The translations under genes were made by a program, and so were the position numbers. From contig JAFQMA010000044.1 of assembly GCA_017414535.1 (NCBI GenBank), positions 117,125 through 152,752 of the forward strand: DNA of 35,628 nt, written 5' to 3'. The notes below the pieces were generated by a model. It saw nothing but the letters and a program-made list of their open reading frames with translations. It did no database searches and was not told the origin of the DNA. Of this stretch, positions 1-8,975 are shown in pieces. This DNA is from Clostridia bacterium. GTDB lineage: Bacteria > Bacillota > Clostridia > Oscillospirales > SIG627. Within the stretch, counting starts at the first letter, position 1. Every line of letters starts with the position of its first letter.

Positions 1-192
1 GATAGCCTCTTCCTTGGCACTTTGAATAAAGGCGCAGGTGTTGACGATGACCACGTCCGCTTCGGTATCCTCAGGGACGATTTCATAGCCTCGCTCGGCA
101 ACTCTTGCCAGCATCATTTCACAGTCCACCTCGTTTTTGGGACAGCCGAGGGAGACGAAACCTACTTTTGCTTGCACAGTTTTTCCTTTCAT
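1..192 (-). CDS. rimO: Ribosomal protein S12 methylthiotransferase RimO, N-terminal part
   Basis: This is the first 64 codons of a radical-SAM methylthiotransferase; the gene runs off the left edge. The visible part is the N-terminal UPF0004 domain, with the motif LGCPKNEVD near residues 15-23 and [12 protein letters not shown] near 51-62. Its two cysteines belong to the three that bind the auxiliary iron-sulfur cluster. The KN-x-VD form fits RimO, which adds a methylthio group to an aspartate of ribosomal protein S12, better than MiaB, which modifies tRNA. The ATG at 192 overlaps the recX stop as ATGA, so the two are probably translationally coupled. The radical-SAM and TRAM domains are outside the window, so RimO rather than another MTTase rests on the N-terminal motif alone. 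Confidence 0.85.
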   Translation of the reverse strand, partial: MKGKTVQAKVGFVSLGCPKNEVDCEMMLARVAERGYEIVPEDTEADVVIVNTCAFIQSAKEEAI

Positions 193-599
193 TCCGAAAA
201 GAGGTCATCCTCCTCGGAAATCGCTTCTACCGCGCCGCGCGCGGTGGTGTAATCGTAGCCGTGGCGGACAAGCTTATCCACCAGTTTTTTTCTGCCTGCG
301 GGGGTGGCGGCATGAGCGGGAGCATTCCCGATCCCTGCCAGCACCTTGGCCGCACGGGCCTCCTCGTCCGTGTTGCGGTTCATGGCCGCCTCCACGTAGC
401 GGGGAGAAAATTTTCTTTTTTGGAGCTCTTCGCGGATCCTGCGTTTGCCGTAGCCCTTGGCATCCAAGCGACGTAGCGTCTCCTTGAGGCAACGCAGATC
501 GTCCACCATTCCCTTTTCCTTGAGAAGGTCCACCGTGGAGCGGGCCACGTCCTCGGAGAAGCCCGTATTCTTGCGGCGTGGATCGGTGAGATACTCCAT
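189..599 (-). CDS. recX: Regulatory protein RecX (start unresolved)
   Basis: RecX binds RecA filaments and restrains recombinase activity. The 136-residue frame from the ATG at 599 contains typical RecX helical repeats, including [18 protein letters not shown] and a C-terminal repeat with [15 protein letters not shown]. Its place two genes after recA supports the call. The start is odd. RecX-like sequence (NKALYRLSLSDLTEREL) continues in frame upstream of 599, but 44 codons back to an in-frame TGA contain no ATG, GTG or TTG. A GTG at 655 lies one base out of frame. Either translation starts at a rare codon such as CTG near 683, or at the ATG giving a short N-terminus, or there is a one-base indel between about 600 and 655. 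The stop overlaps the rimO start. Confidence 0.75.
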   Translation of the reverse strand: MEYLTDPRRKNTGFSEDVARSTVDLLKEKGMVDDLRCLKETLRRLDAKGYGKRRIREELQKRKFSPRYVEAAMNRNTDEEARAAKVLAGIGNAPAHAATPAGRKKLVDKLVRHGYDYTTARGAVEAISEEDDLFSE

Positions 600-613
600 C
601 AGTTCCCGCTCCG

Positions 614-1849
614 TCAGATCCGACAGAGACAGGCGATAAAGTGCTTTATTGACACAAGAGCGGAGCCCCTGAGGGATCTCCAGTATTTCAGTCCGCGCTT
701 TTTCAGCAGCGCATTGATCTTTTCGTGGGGATCAAGCAAGGCCGCTACGGAAAGGTTATGATTGATGGCGGCGATAATATACGCCAGATACTTGGAAACG
801 TCGACCTCGTGGAACCAAGGCTTCTGACGGGTCTCCTGGCTGATGTAGGTCAGGTTGGTGCCGAAGATGCCGTCCAGCACGCCCTCCTGATAGGCCTTAT
901 CGATCTTCTCGTAGCCTGCGGTGAAGATGGCGTAGGTGGCGTAGACGAATACACGGTTTGCCTTTCTCTTCTTCATTTCGTAGGCAAGATGCAGAATGGA
1001 GTCACCGGAGGCAATGATATCGTCGGCAATGAATACGTCCTTCCCCTCCATGCTTTCGCCCAGATACTCGTGAGCAACGATGGGGTTTCTGCCCTCTACC
1101 ACGCGGGAATAGTCACGTCTCTTATAAAACATACCCATGTTTACGCCAAGGACGGAGGCGTAGTACATATTACGGTTGATGGCACCCTCGTCGGGGCTAA
1201 CGACCATGAAGTTGTCCTTCTGAGGAGCAAGGTCGGGATAGGTGCGGAACATGGCCTTGATGACCTGATAGTAGGGCATGAAGTTATCGAAGCCCATCAG
1301 GGGAACGGCGTTCTGCACGCGGGGATCGTGGGCATCGAAGGTCACCAGATTCTCAACACCCATGGACTGCATCTCCTGCAGGGAGAAGGCACAGTCCAGA
1401 CTCTCACGGTAGCTTCTTCTGTGCTGACGGCCGCCGTAGAGCATGGGCATGATCACGTTGAGTCGGTGGTGACGGCCGCTGGCGGCCTGAATGATGCGCT
1501 TGAGATCCTGATAATGATCGTCGGAGCTCATGCGGTTCTCCATACCGAACATTTTGTATTTAACGTTGTAGTTACCAACGTCCACCAGAATGAAAAGGTC
1601 GTCGCCGCGCACGGAGTCGTAAATGATACCCTTGGCCTCACCGGAGGTGAAGCGGGGGCACTCGGCAGGAAGGAGGAAGGTATCGTAATTATCCCAACCG
1701 GCCTTCTTCGCCCAGGAGACCAGATAATAGTCTACCTTTTTGGCAAGGTCGTTGGCTCCCTCCAGGGAGATCATCTTCAGAGGCGCGACTCGATCCTGTT
1801 CCTTGAATACGTCCTCTGCGGTAATTTTCTGTCCGGGCATGGTAATCAT
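614..1849 (-). CDS. prs: Ribose-phosphate pyrophosphokinase (PRPP synthetase), long form
   Basis: Makes phosphoribosyl pyrophosphate from ribose-5-phosphate and ATP for nucleotide, histidine, tryptophan and NAD synthesis. The PRPP-binding loop reads VFIADDIIASGDSI, and a flexible-loop segment RRSYRESLDCA plus FDAHDPRVQN fit the phosphoribosyltransferase-fold kinase. At 411 residues it is much longer than classical Prs of about 315, but long forms occur in Clostridia. The last 25 or so residues, after INALLKKRG, look like accidental read-through into the recX region: they are unlike a family C-terminus and overlap the RecX-like upstream frame. A frameshift near 640-690 could explain both genes. 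The start ATG at 1849 has an AAGGA about 11 bases upstream; a second ATG three codons on is possible. It lies 40 bases after recA with no terminator seen between. Confidence 0.85.
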   Translation of the reverse strand: MITMPGQKITAEDVFKEQDRVAPLKMISLEGANDLAKKVDYYLVSWAKKAGWDNYDTFLLPAECPRFTSGEAKGIIYDSVRGDDLFILVDVGNYNVKYKMFGMENRMSSDDHYQDLKRIIQAASGRHHRLNVIMPMLYGGRQHRRSYRESLDCAFSLQEMQSMGVENLVTFDAHDPRVQNAVPLMGFDNFMPYYQVIKAMFRTYPDLAPQKDNFMVVSPDEGAINRNMYYASVLGVNMGMFYKRRDYSRVVEGRNPIVAHEYLGESMEGKDVFIADDIIASGDSILHLAYEMKKRKANRVFVYATYAIFTAGYEKIDKAYQEGVLDGIFGTNLTYISQETRQKPWFHEVDVSKYLAYIIAAINHNLSVAALLDPHEKINALLKKRGLKYWRSLRGSALVSIKHFIACLCRI

Positions 1850-1889
1850 AATCGTTTCCGTCCTTTTCTTCGTCTGTCAAATATATTCT

Positions 1890-3005
1890 TTAGTCCAAAT
1901 CGTCCAGGCCGAGCTCGTCGTCCTCATCCTCTTCACCGTCAAAGAGGGATTCGCTGTCGACCTTTTCGTCAGCGCCCTCCAGAGTCATCTTAACAGCCTT
2001 CTCAGCGATCTCCTCCGCAAGGGCGGGATGCTCCTTCAGGAAGATGCGCACGTTGTCCTTGCCCTGGGCAAGTCGCTCTCCACCGTAGGAGAACCAGCTT
2101 CCGCTCTTCTGAATCAGATCATACTTCAGTGCGATCTCAATGATCTCGCTCTCGCGGGAAATACCCTGACCGTAGAGAATATCAAACTCTGCTACGCGGA
2201 AGGGAGGAGCCACCTTGTTTTTGGCGATCTTGCACTTGATGTGGTTACCCACGATCTCACCCTTATCCTTCAGCTGCTCTCCGCGGCGCACGTCGATACG
2301 CACGGAGGAGTAGAAGCGAAGAGCGCGGCCACCGGTGGTAACCTCGGGGTTGCCGTACATCACGCCCACCTTCTCACGAAGCTGGTTGATGAAAATAAAC
2401 GCACACTGAGACTTGGCAATGGCGCCGCTGATCTTACGGAGGGCCTGGCTCATAAGTCTTGCCTGCACACCAACGGAGGACTGACCCATCTCACCCTCGA
2501 TCTCACTGCGGGGCACCAGTGCGGCAACGCTATCCACCACAATGACGTCGATTGCATCGGTACGAACCAGCGCCTCGGCAATTTCAAGAGCCTGCTCGCC
2601 GCTATCGGGCTGAGAAACAAGGAGATTGTCGATATCCACGCCCAGTGCCTTGGCGTAAACGGGATCCAGCGCGTGCTCCGCATCGATAAAGGCGGCGGCA
2701 CCGCCTGCCTTCTGAGCGGAGGCAATGACCTGCAGGGCAACGGTGGTCTTACCGGAGGATTCCGGTCCGTAGATCTCGGTGATCCTTCCGCGGGGCACGC
2801 CGCCGATTCCCAGAGCAAGGTCCAGGGACAGGGAGCCCGTAGAGATGGAGCTCACGTTCATGGTGGAGTTTTCACCCAGCTTCATGATGGAACCCTTTCC
2901 ATACTTCTTTTCGATCTGACCCATGGCGGTCTGGATCGCTTTTAATTTTCCTTCGCGAGCGGCGTCGTCCGCCTTCTCTTTTTTGGTGATGGGGGCTTTC
3001 GGCAT
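1890..3005 (-). CDS. recA: Recombinase A
   Basis: DNA-dependent ATPase that forms filaments on single-stranded DNA for homologous recombination and triggers LexA self-cleavage. It has Walker [10 protein letters not shown], Walker [13 protein letters not shown], the [17 protein letters not shown] loop and an acidic C-terminal tail ([16 protein letters not shown]). The start is set at the ATG at 3005 (MPKAPITKK), nine bases after GGAGG. The reading frame extends further upstream, but those residues are not RecA-like and lie over the promoter. The protein is 371 residues, a usual length for the family. A SigA-type promoter sits at 3051-3080. No GAACnnnnGTTC SOS box is visible next to it. Confidence 0.98.
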   Translation of the reverse strand: MPKAPITKKEKADDAAREGKLKAIQTAMGQIEKKYGKGSIMKLGENSTMNVSSISTGSLSLDLALGIGGVPRGRITEIYGPESSGKTTVALQVIASAQKAGGAAAFIDAEHALDPVYAKALGVDIDNLLVSQPDSGEQALEIAEALVRTDAIDVIVVDSVAALVPRSEIEGEMGQSSVGVQARLMSQALRKISGAIAKSQCAFIFINQLREKVGVMYGNPEVTTGGRALRFYSSVRIDVRRGEQLKDKGEIVGNHIKCKIAKNKVAPPFRVAEFDILYGQGISRESEIIEIALKYDLIQKSGSWFSYGGERLAQGKDNVRIFLKEHPALAEEIAEKAVKMTLEGADEKVDSESLFDGEEDEDDELGLDDLD

Positions 3006-3050
3006 AGTCAAATTCCTCCGCATTATTATCCCAATTATATTATTATATAT

Positions 3051-3080
3051 AGTATAACATAGGAAGCCCGCCCTTGGCAA
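3051..3080 (-). promoter_or_regulatory. recA promoter
   Basis: On the minus strand TTGCCA (3080-3075) and TATACT (3056-3051) are separated by 18 bases, upstream of the recA Shine-Dalgarno site. The -35 element lies inside the hairpin at 3064-3106. Confidence 0.75.
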
Positions 3081-3111
3081 GTGATTTTTTGCCGAAGAAC
3101 GGGCTTTTTTT
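3064..3111. terminator. Hairpin between prmC and recA
   Basis: AAGCCCG (3064-3070) pairs with CGGGCTT (3100-3106), with an inner GGCAA/TTGCC pairing. The T-rich run follows on the plus strand, where no gene ends nearby. In the direction of prmC transcription the hairpin has no T tract, so it would be a poor terminator and prmC transcripts may read into recA. Confidence 0.5.
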
Positions 3112-3119
3112 GATTTTTT

Positions 3120-3968
3120 TCAAGGGGTTTTCGGAAGATAATAAAAGGCACGGTCACGGCCTGACGTATCACGATAAAAAACGGCTTTTCCGCCTCGCTC
3201 CGCTACGAGTCTCCCCACCTTTTCCCGCTGTTTCCAGCCGATCTCCGCCGCCAGGGGAACGGACAGAGCACAGCTCAGATCGAGAAGGGCGCGATAGAAG
3301 ACAAGGCCGTCCTCTCCCCCATCCAGGGCAAGGGGCGGCTCGCGGCGCACGTTATCCTCCAGCACTGCCATTTCCGCCTTCGTCAAATACGGAGGATTGG
3401 CCGCCAAAAGGACGGGCGAAAGGGCACGAGCACGGGCAAGAAACGCAGGGGAAAGCACGTCTCCCTTTTCAAAGGAAATGCGCGTCGCGCCATGCTTTTC
3501 TGCATTATCGCGGGAAAGAGAAAGGGCAGCGTCGGACAGATCGACGCCCACTGCCCGCAGATCCTCGCGGCAGAGCACCGTCTCAAGCCCCACGATGCCC
3601 GATCCACAGCAAAGGTCCAGCACGAGGGCGCCCCGAGGAGCCTTTTCCAGAACGAGCTCCACCAGCACCTCCGTGTCTGCGCGTGGGATCAGGACCTCGG
3701 GACGGACGAGATATTCCCGCCCGTGAAAGAACTCCGTGCCGAGATAATACTGCAGAGGCTCCCCCTTCAAAAGAAGGGCAGCATCGGAGAGAAGGCGCGC
3801 GGCGATCCCATTGTCGACCTCCTCCTCTGCCCGCAAAAGAAGCGTATCGGCCGAAAGTCCCGCCTTTTCCAGCAGAGCGGCCTTCATCGCACGCTCGGAA
3901 AAGAAGCGCGCCCCTTCCCTCTCGCGGTAAAGATGGGAAAGGGCACGGGATAGTGCACGGAAGGTCAT
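3120..3968 (-). CDS. prmC: Peptide chain release factor glutamine methyltransferase PrmC
   Basis: Methylates the glutamine of the GGQ motif in release factors RF1 and RF2, using S-adenosylmethionine. The 282-residue protein has the usual N-terminal helical domain, the linker GEPLQYYLGTEFF with VRPEVLIPRADTE, the SAM-binding motif LDLCCGSGIVGLE and the catalytic NPPY motif within AANPPYLTKAEM. Its start overlaps the stop of the yqhQ-like gene as ATGA. prmC commonly neighbours this DUF1385 gene, and often prfA, in Firmicutes; prfA is not in the window. It is the last gene of the long unit that starts at tmk. Confidence 0.93.
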   Translation of the reverse strand: MTFRALSRALSHLYREREGARFFSERAMKAALLEKAGLSADTLLLRAEEEVDNGIAARLLSDAALLLKGEPLQYYLGTEFFHGREYLVRPEVLIPRADTEVLVELVLEKAPRGALVLDLCCGSGIVGLETVLCREDLRAVGVDLSDAALSLSRDNAEKHGATRISFEKGDVLSPAFLARARALSPVLLAANPPYLTKAEMAVLEDNVRREPPLALDGGEDGLVFYRALLDLSCALSVPLAAEIGWKQREKVGRLVAERGGKAVFYRDTSGRDRAFYYLPKTP

Positions 3969-4990
3969 GCCTGCGACCTTTCGGGGCTATTCTCTTCCTT
4001 TTTCTCAGCCGCAGGCGCAGTTTCCTCGGCGGGAGTGGGCAGAGTGATGCCCTCAAAGACCTCATCGGAGGAAAACTCCTCGGGAAGGGCGGAGCGCAAG
4101 GCCACAAGCGCTACCTCGATCATATCATCGGTAGGCTCCTTGGTGGTGATGCGCTGGATGAGCAGACCGGGAGAGGTGACGGCGCGGATAAAGGCGTTGT
4201 CGTGGCGGCCTGCAAAGCGGATCATCTCGTAGCCCAGCCCCATAGTCAAGGGGAGAAGGATAAGCTTTATCAGCATATAAAGCCAGTTGTTTTCCCGCGT
4301 TGCGGGGAAAACCACGCTGATCAAAAGACCGATAATGACGCCAACCAGCATCATCAGGATCATAAAGCTTGTGCCGCAACGGGGATGAAAGCGCTTCTGC
4401 GCGCGCACGTTCTCCACGGTCAGGGGAAGCCCCTTTTCGTAGCAGAAGATGCTCTTATGCTCGGCACCGTGATACATGAAGGTGCGCTTGATATCCTTCA
4501 TGAGGGAGACAAGCGATACGTAGCCTAAAAAAATGGCAATGCGGAGCACCCCCTCCACGATACGGCGAAGCACGTCGTTTTCCAGAAAGCCGGAAAGGAA
4601 GGCAGGCAGGAACAGGAAAAGACCTGCACCGAGAAGCAGGCCCAGCACCGTACCGATGGCCATGACGATGCTCGTCAGGCTCTTTCCGAAGGTACGGGTG
4701 AGCCATTTTTCAAATTTGGTCTCTTCCTCCTCGATCTCCAGTGCCTCAGCGGCAAAATTCAAGGTAGAAAAGGACAGGATCATACTGTCCACAAAGGCCA
4801 CCACGCCGCGCACGACGGGCAAACGGAAAAAGAAGTTTTTCTTCTTGATCTCATTGGGATGGCTGTCAAGGACGATGCTGCCGTCGGCACGGCGCACGGC
4901 GGTGGTATAGCTTTGGGGGCCGCGCATCATGATGCCCTCCAGAACGGCCTGGCCGCCCACCTTACCCAGCTTTTGATTCTTTTCTTTCAT
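3965..4990 (-). CDS. yqhQ: DUF1385 membrane protein (YqhQ family)
   Basis: A 341-residue protein of the DUF1385 family, whose biochemical role is not established. The family signature GGQAVLEGIMMRGP lies at residues 11-24. Hydrophobic segments around FGKSLTSIVMAIGTVLGLLLG, the following GLFLFLPAFLSG stretch, FMILMMLVGVIIGLLISVVF and LYMLIKLILLPLTMG indicate several membrane spans. The conserved MYHGAEHK and RFHPRCGTSF motifs are present; they contain His and Cys residues that could bind metal (inference). The C-terminus is a Glu- and Ala-rich tail. AGGAG precedes the ATG at 4990. Overlap with prmC supports co-expression. B. subtilis YqhQ is the named relative. Confidence 0.85.
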   Translation of the reverse strand: MKEKNQKLGKVGGQAVLEGIMMRGPQSYTTAVRRADGSIVLDSHPNEIKKKNFFFRLPVVRGVVAFVDSMILSFSTLNFAAEALEIEEEETKFEKWLTRTFGKSLTSIVMAIGTVLGLLLGAGLFLFLPAFLSGFLENDVLRRIVEGVLRIAIFLGYVSLVSLMKDIKRTFMYHGAEHKSIFCYEKGLPLTVENVRAQKRFHPRCGTSFMILMMLVGVIIGLLISVVFPATRENNWLYMLIKLILLPLTMGLGYEMIRFAGRHDNAFIRAVTSPGLLIQRITTKEPTDDMIEVALVALRSALPEEFSSDEVFEGITLPTPAEETAPAAEKKEENSPERSQA

Positions 4991-5010
4991 GGTTCTCCTG
5001 TTTTCTCCAT

Positions 5011-5580
5011 TCAGTTAAAGCGAAGATTGGAAACGATGGCCTCCGCCTCGTCCAGATGATCCTGATACAGATCGCGCTCACCGGTGACCTTGCCGCAGTA
5101 CTGCACGTGGTAGATATAGCCGTTATAGGAGATGAACCAGATGCGGTAGCTGAAATGCTCGCCACCCAAAACGGCACTGTAATTGACGGCAATGGCATCC
5201 AGGCCGTCCACCTTCAGGACGGTACGCTTCAGGCTTCCGTCCTGATTTCTTTCCACCTGAAATTCGTTAAGATTACCCTCCATCTGCTTGAAATAATACT
5301 GATCGGCATAGGTGGGAAGATCGCTGTAGCGGGTATCGGCGGTAAAGGCGGTGACGCTGAGATTGGTAAAGTCGTTTTCCGATACGTACACACTGGTCAT
5401 GCCGGCATCAGAACGGTCGATGAGCCAGGTCTCGGGATAATAGAAGCTGTAATCCGCTCCCTGATTTTCTGCCAAAATGAAGCCTGCGGGCACGTCTGTC
5501 TCCGCGGCGGAGCAGGCGGCAAAGGCCAGTAGCATGGGCAGGGTCAAAAGAAGGGCGAGAATACGACAGAACTGTTTCAT
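5011..5580 (-). CDS. Predicted lipoprotein, PsbP-like fold
   Basis: A 189-residue exported protein. It starts with a lipoprotein signal: basic MKQFCR, a hydrophobic run, and a lipobox ending LAFAAC with the lipidated Cys at about residue 23. The mature part (ADYSFYYPETWLIDRSD, FTNLSVTAF, YADQYYFKQMEG, and the C-terminal AEAIVSNLRF) resembles small PsbP/DUF1795-type domains found as lipoproteins in Clostridia. The exact role is unknown; such proteins are thought to act at the outer face of the membrane. It is 10 bases from hemW and 20 from the yqhQ-like gene, so it is probably co-transcribed, though no functional link is evident. Confidence 0.7.
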   Translation of the reverse strand: MKQFCRILALLLTLPMLLAFAACSAAETDVPAGFILAENQGADYSFYYPETWLIDRSDAGMTSVYVSENDFTNLSVTAFTADTRYSDLPTYADQYYFKQMEGNLNEFQVERNQDGSLKRTVLKVDGLDAIAVNYSAVLGGEHFSYRIWFISYNGYIYHVQYCGKVTGERDLYQDHLDEAEAIVSNLRFN

Positions 5581-5590
5581 AATAACTCCT

Positions 5591-6706
5591 TTAAATCAAT
5601 TCCGACAAAATGGTATTGGATACGAAAAAGCCTTCCGCCGTCAGAGCATAGCCCTGCGGGGTGGAATGGCAAAGTCCCAAGGACTCAAAAGAACGAAGCT
5701 TCTCACCAACGCGCGCGGTACGTTCCTCTCCTCCAATGCGGGAAAGCAGGGAAAGATCCACACCTGCGGCAAGGCGAAGGGAGAGCATCAGAGTCTCCTC
5801 CCAAGCGTCATTTTCCGACAAGATCTGCACGTCCTCCCGCAGCAGGAAGGGATCCTCCGCAGACAGAAAACGCCTCAGGTCACAGGGCTGAGAGAAGCGC
5901 TCGTTTTCGAAGAAGGAATGGGCGCCCGGGCCAAGTCCCAGATAGGGACTGCGTCGCCAATAGCGCTCGTTGTGACGGGAGATCCTGCCATGACGGGCGG
6001 CGTTGGAGATCTCGTAATGATCAAAGCCCTCCCCTTTCAGATAATCCGAGGCGAAAAGGTACATTTCGCGCACTGACTCGTCATCGGGCAGAAGGGCGCT
6101 TTTTTGATAGAGGGGCACGTCCTCAGACAGGGTCAAAAGGTAAAAGGAAAGGTGATCCGCTCCAAGCTCCGCTCCGTGGCGGAGAGATGCTTCAAAGGAT
6201 GCCTTATCCTGACCCGGCAGACCGTACATCAGATCGAGGCTCAGGTTATCAAAGCCCTCTCTGCGGGAAAGCGCCACCGCCCGATCCGTCTGCTCGGCAC
6301 GGTGAAGGCGTCCCAGAAGGGTGAGCTCCTCATCGTGGGCAGACTGCATGCCGAGGCTGACGCGGTTGGCGCCCGCCTCGCGAAAGGCCGCCAGCACACG
6401 GTCTGTCAGAGAGTCCGGATTGGCCTCGAAGCTGATCTCACAATCGGGAGTAAGGCAGGCACACTCGCGCAGAGCGACAAAGATTCTTCCGATGCCCGCA
6501 GGGGACAAAAGGCTCGGTGTACCGCCGCCGAAATAGACCGTATCCACCTCGTAATCGCGGAGGCGGGGCGTCAGTGATAAAAGCTGGCGGCAAAGGGCCT
6601 CCTCATAGGCTGGCACATGGGACAGCTCCTCCCCTGAGTAGAAATCGCAATAGGCGCATTTTCTGCGGCAAAAGGGAACGTGAAGATAAAGGCCGAGCTT
6701 ATTCAT
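5591..6706 (-). CDS. hemW: Radical SAM protein HemW (oxygen-independent coproporphyrinogen oxidase-like)
   Basis: The cluster motif is C13-x3-C17-x2-C20, within [14 protein letters not shown], followed by [10 protein letters not shown] and [18 protein letters not shown]. The residue after CAYCD is Phe and not the extra Cys of true HemN, so this is HemW, a heme-binding chaperone-like protein, and not the coproporphyrinogen dehydrogenase. The C-terminal HemN domain is present, and 371 residues is the family length. The start overlaps the lepA stop by eight bases; lepA-hemW is a standard pair in Firmicutes, though in many genomes hrcA-grpE-dnaK follow, and they are absent here. Confidence 0.9.
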   Translation of the reverse strand: MNKLGLYLHVPFCRRKCAYCDFYSGEELSHVPAYEEALCRQLLSLTPRLRDYEVDTVYFGGGTPSLLSPAGIGRIFVALRECACLTPDCEISFEANPDSLTDRVLAAFREAGANRVSLGMQSAHDEELTLLGRLHRAEQTDRAVALSRREGFDNLSLDLMYGLPGQDKASFEASLRHGAELGADHLSFYLLTLSEDVPLYQKSALLPDDESVREMYLFASDYLKGEGFDHYEISNAARHGRISRHNERYWRRSPYLGLGPGAHSFFENERFSQPCDLRRFLSAEDPFLLREDVQILSENDAWEETLMLSLRLAAGVDLSLLSRIGGEERTARVGEKLRSFESLGLCHSTPQGYALTAEGFFVSNTILSELI

Positions 6707-8498
6707 CCAGCTTCAAGACGGCCATAAAGGCCTCCTGCGGCACCTCTACGCTGCCCAAGGAGCGCATCTTCTTTTTGCCCTCCTTCTGTTTTTCCAGAAG
6801 CTTTTTCTTGCGGGTAATGTCACCGCCGTAGCACTTAGCCAAAACGTCCTTGCGCATGGCCTTGACCGTTTCGCGAGCAATGACCTTGCCGCCTACGGCG
6901 GCCTGCACGGGGATCTCAAAGAGCTGGCGGGGAATATTTTCCTTCAGCTTCTCCGCAATGCGGCGGGCACGGGGATATGCCTTATCACTGTGGACAATGA
7001 AGGACAGTGCGTCCACGATATCACCGTTCAAAAGGATATCGAGCTTTACGAGCTTGGAGGGTACGTACTCCGTTTCGCTGTAGTCGAAGGAGGCGTAGCC
7101 CTTGCTACGGGATTTAAGGGCATCGAAGAAGTCGTAAACGATCTCGTTTAAGGGGAGCTTGTAATGCAGCTCCGTGCGAGTGGGGGTAATGTACTTCATA
7201 TCCGTAAATTCGCCGCGGCGATCCTGACAGAGCTCCATAATGCCGCCCACGAATTCCACGGGGGTGATGATGCTGGCAGAGACCACGGGCTCGTAGGCGG
7301 TGGCGATTTGCTCCACGGCGGGATAATTGGTGGGATTATCGATAAAAATGGTCTCACCGCTCGTGAGCTCCAGCTTGTAAATTACACTGGGAGCGGTGGT
7401 AATGAGATCCAAATTAAATTCGCGCTCCAGTCTCTCCTGGATGACCTCCATGTGCAAAAGTCCCAAAAAGCCGCAACGGAAGCCGAAGCCCAGCGCCGCA
7501 GAGGTCTCGGGCTCAAAGGACAGGGCGGCATCGTTCAGGCGGAGCTTCTCCAGGGCCTCGCGCAGGTCGTTATAGCGGGCGCCGTCGGCAGGATAAATGC
7601 CGGAAAATACTACGGGAAGGGCCTTCTGGAAGCCCTCGAAGGGCGCCTCGGTGGGATTGTCCGCCAGAGTGATGGTATCGCCCACACGGGTATCCTCCAG
7701 AGTCTTGATGGAGGCGGTCAGATACCCTACCTGACCGGAGACCAGTTTTTCGCAGGGGGCAAAGCCGAAGGTCTTCATGGTGCCGATCTCGGTGATCTCA
7801 AACTCCGCGCCCGTATTCATCATGCGGATGCGGTCACCACGGGACAAAGAGCCCTCGTATACGCGAAAATACACCACGATGCCCTTATAGGCATCATAGA
7901 AGGAGTCAAAGATCAGCGCCTTGCAGGGCTTATCGGGATGAGTCTCGGGGGCGGGGATGTATTTGACCACGGCCTCTAAAACGTCCTTGATATTCAGGCC
8001 TGTTTTGGCAGAAACGCGGGGCGCCATATCGGCAGGAATGCCCACCACGTCTTCAATTTCTGCCTGCACCTTATCGGGATCGGCGGCGGGCAGATCGATC
8101 TTGTTGATGACGGGCACCAGCTCCAGATCCTGATCCACCGCAAGATAGGCATTGGCCAAGGTCTGCGCCTGAATGCCCTGAGTGGCATCCACCACAAGGA
8201 GCGCTCCCTCGCAAGCGCGCAAGGAGCGAGACACCTCGTAGTTAAAGTCCACGTGGCCGGGGGTATCGATGAGGTTGAACTCATACTTCTTGCCGTCATC
8301 CGCCCGATATTCCAGCGTGACGGCACGGGCCTTGATGGTGATGCCTCTTTCCTTTTCCAGCTCCATATCGTCCAGCATCTGCGCCTCGATCTCTCTTTTT
8401 TCCACGGAGCCCGTAGCTTCCAGAATACGGTCGGCCAAGGTGGATTTACCGTGGTCGATATGAGCAATGATACAAAAATTGCGAATGTTCTTTTCCAT
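6699..8498 (-). CDS. lepA: Elongation factor 4 (LepA)
   Basis: Ribosome-bound GTPase of the translation factor class. The G domain shows [13 protein letters not shown] (G1), RGITIKA (G2 region), DTPGHVDF (G3) and NKIDLP (G4). EF-G-like domains II, III and V follow, and the LepA-specific C-terminal domain ends with [21 protein letters not shown] and [13 protein letters not shown]. The 599-residue length is typical. The start at 8498 has only a weak purine-rich site upstream and lies six bases after smpB, so coupling to smpB translation is likely. Confidence 0.97.
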   Translation of the reverse strand: MEKNIRNFCIIAHIDHGKSTLADRILEATGSVEKREIEAQMLDDMELEKERGITIKARAVTLEYRADDGKKYEFNLIDTPGHVDFNYEVSRSLRACEGALLVVDATQGIQAQTLANAYLAVDQDLELVPVINKIDLPAADPDKVQAEIEDVVGIPADMAPRVSAKTGLNIKDVLEAVVKYIPAPETHPDKPCKALIFDSFYDAYKGIVVYFRVYEGSLSRGDRIRMMNTGAEFEITEIGTMKTFGFAPCEKLVSGQVGYLTASIKTLEDTRVGDTITLADNPTEAPFEGFQKALPVVFSGIYPADGARYNDLREALEKLRLNDAALSFEPETSAALGFGFRCGFLGLLHMEVIQERLEREFNLDLITTAPSVIYKLELTSGETIFIDNPTNYPAVEQIATAYEPVVSASIITPVEFVGGIMELCQDRRGEFTDMKYITPTRTELHYKLPLNEIVYDFFDALKSRSKGYASFDYSETEYVPSKLVKLDILLNGDIVDALSFIVHSDKAYPRARRIAEKLKENIPRQLFEIPVQAAVGGKVIARETVKAMRKDVLAKCYGGDITRKKKLLEKQKEGKKKMRSLGSVEVPQEAFMAVLKLDE

Positions 8499-8504
8499 AA
8501 ATTC

Positions 8505-8975
8505 TCAGTCCCGATCGGATAATTTGATCCCGCGACGGTTTTCCCGTTCCAGATCCCGCTTCAGGGCACTTTCTCTCTTGTCATACAGTTTTTTACCGCG
8601 GCAGACGCCTACCTCCACCTTCACTCTGCCGTTTTTGAAATACAGTGACAGAGGGACGAGGGTGTAGCCGTCCCGCTCGGACAGAGCGCGCAGCTTCAGG
8701 ATCTCCTTTTTATGCATAAGAAGCCGACGCTCCCGCAGGGGATCGCGGTTAAAGATATTTCCCTTTTCATAAGGGCTGATGTGAACGCCCTTGCAGAACA
8801 GCTCACCGTCGCTGATCACAAGGTAGGAATCCTTCAGGTTCACGGTGCCGGCACGGATGCTCTTTACCTCGGTGCCGTAAAGCTCTATGCCTGCCTCAAA
8901 GCGTTCCTCCACGAAATAATCGTGAAAGGCCTTTCGGTTGGAGGCGGCGGTCTTTATTCCTTCACTCTTCCCCAT
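8505..8975 (-). CDS. smpB: SsrA-binding protein SmpB
   Basis: Partner of tmRNA in rescue of stalled ribosomes. The 156-residue protein has the OB-fold motifs [30 protein letters not shown] and NLKDSYLVI, then [20 protein letters not shown], and the basic tail [19 protein letters not shown] that contacts the ribosome decoding site. A tmRNA gene is often close to smpB, but none was recognised nearby here. An AAAGGACG site precedes the ATG at 8975, which lies inside the 3' end of rmuC (14-base overlap). Confidence 0.96.
   Translation of the reverse strand: MGKSEGIKTAASNRKAFHDYFVEERFEAGIELYGTEVKSIRAGTVNLKDSYLVISDGELFCKGVHISPYEKGNIFNRDPLRERRLLMHKKEILKLRALSERDGYTLVPLSLYFKNGRVKVEVGVCRGKKLYDKRESALKRDLERENRRGIKLSDRD

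Noticed and set aside
725..2945. Long plus-strand open frames opposite prs and recA
   Set aside because: They are shadows of strongly coding minus-strand genes, with no ribosome sites or family motifs.
3006..3060. LexA (SOS) box upstream of recA
   Set aside because: No GAACnnnnGTTC-type match was found in the promoter region.
3074..4528. A 484-codon plus-strand frame opposite prmC and the yqhQ-like gene
   Set aside because: Arg/Pro-rich shadow of coding DNA with no recognisable domain.
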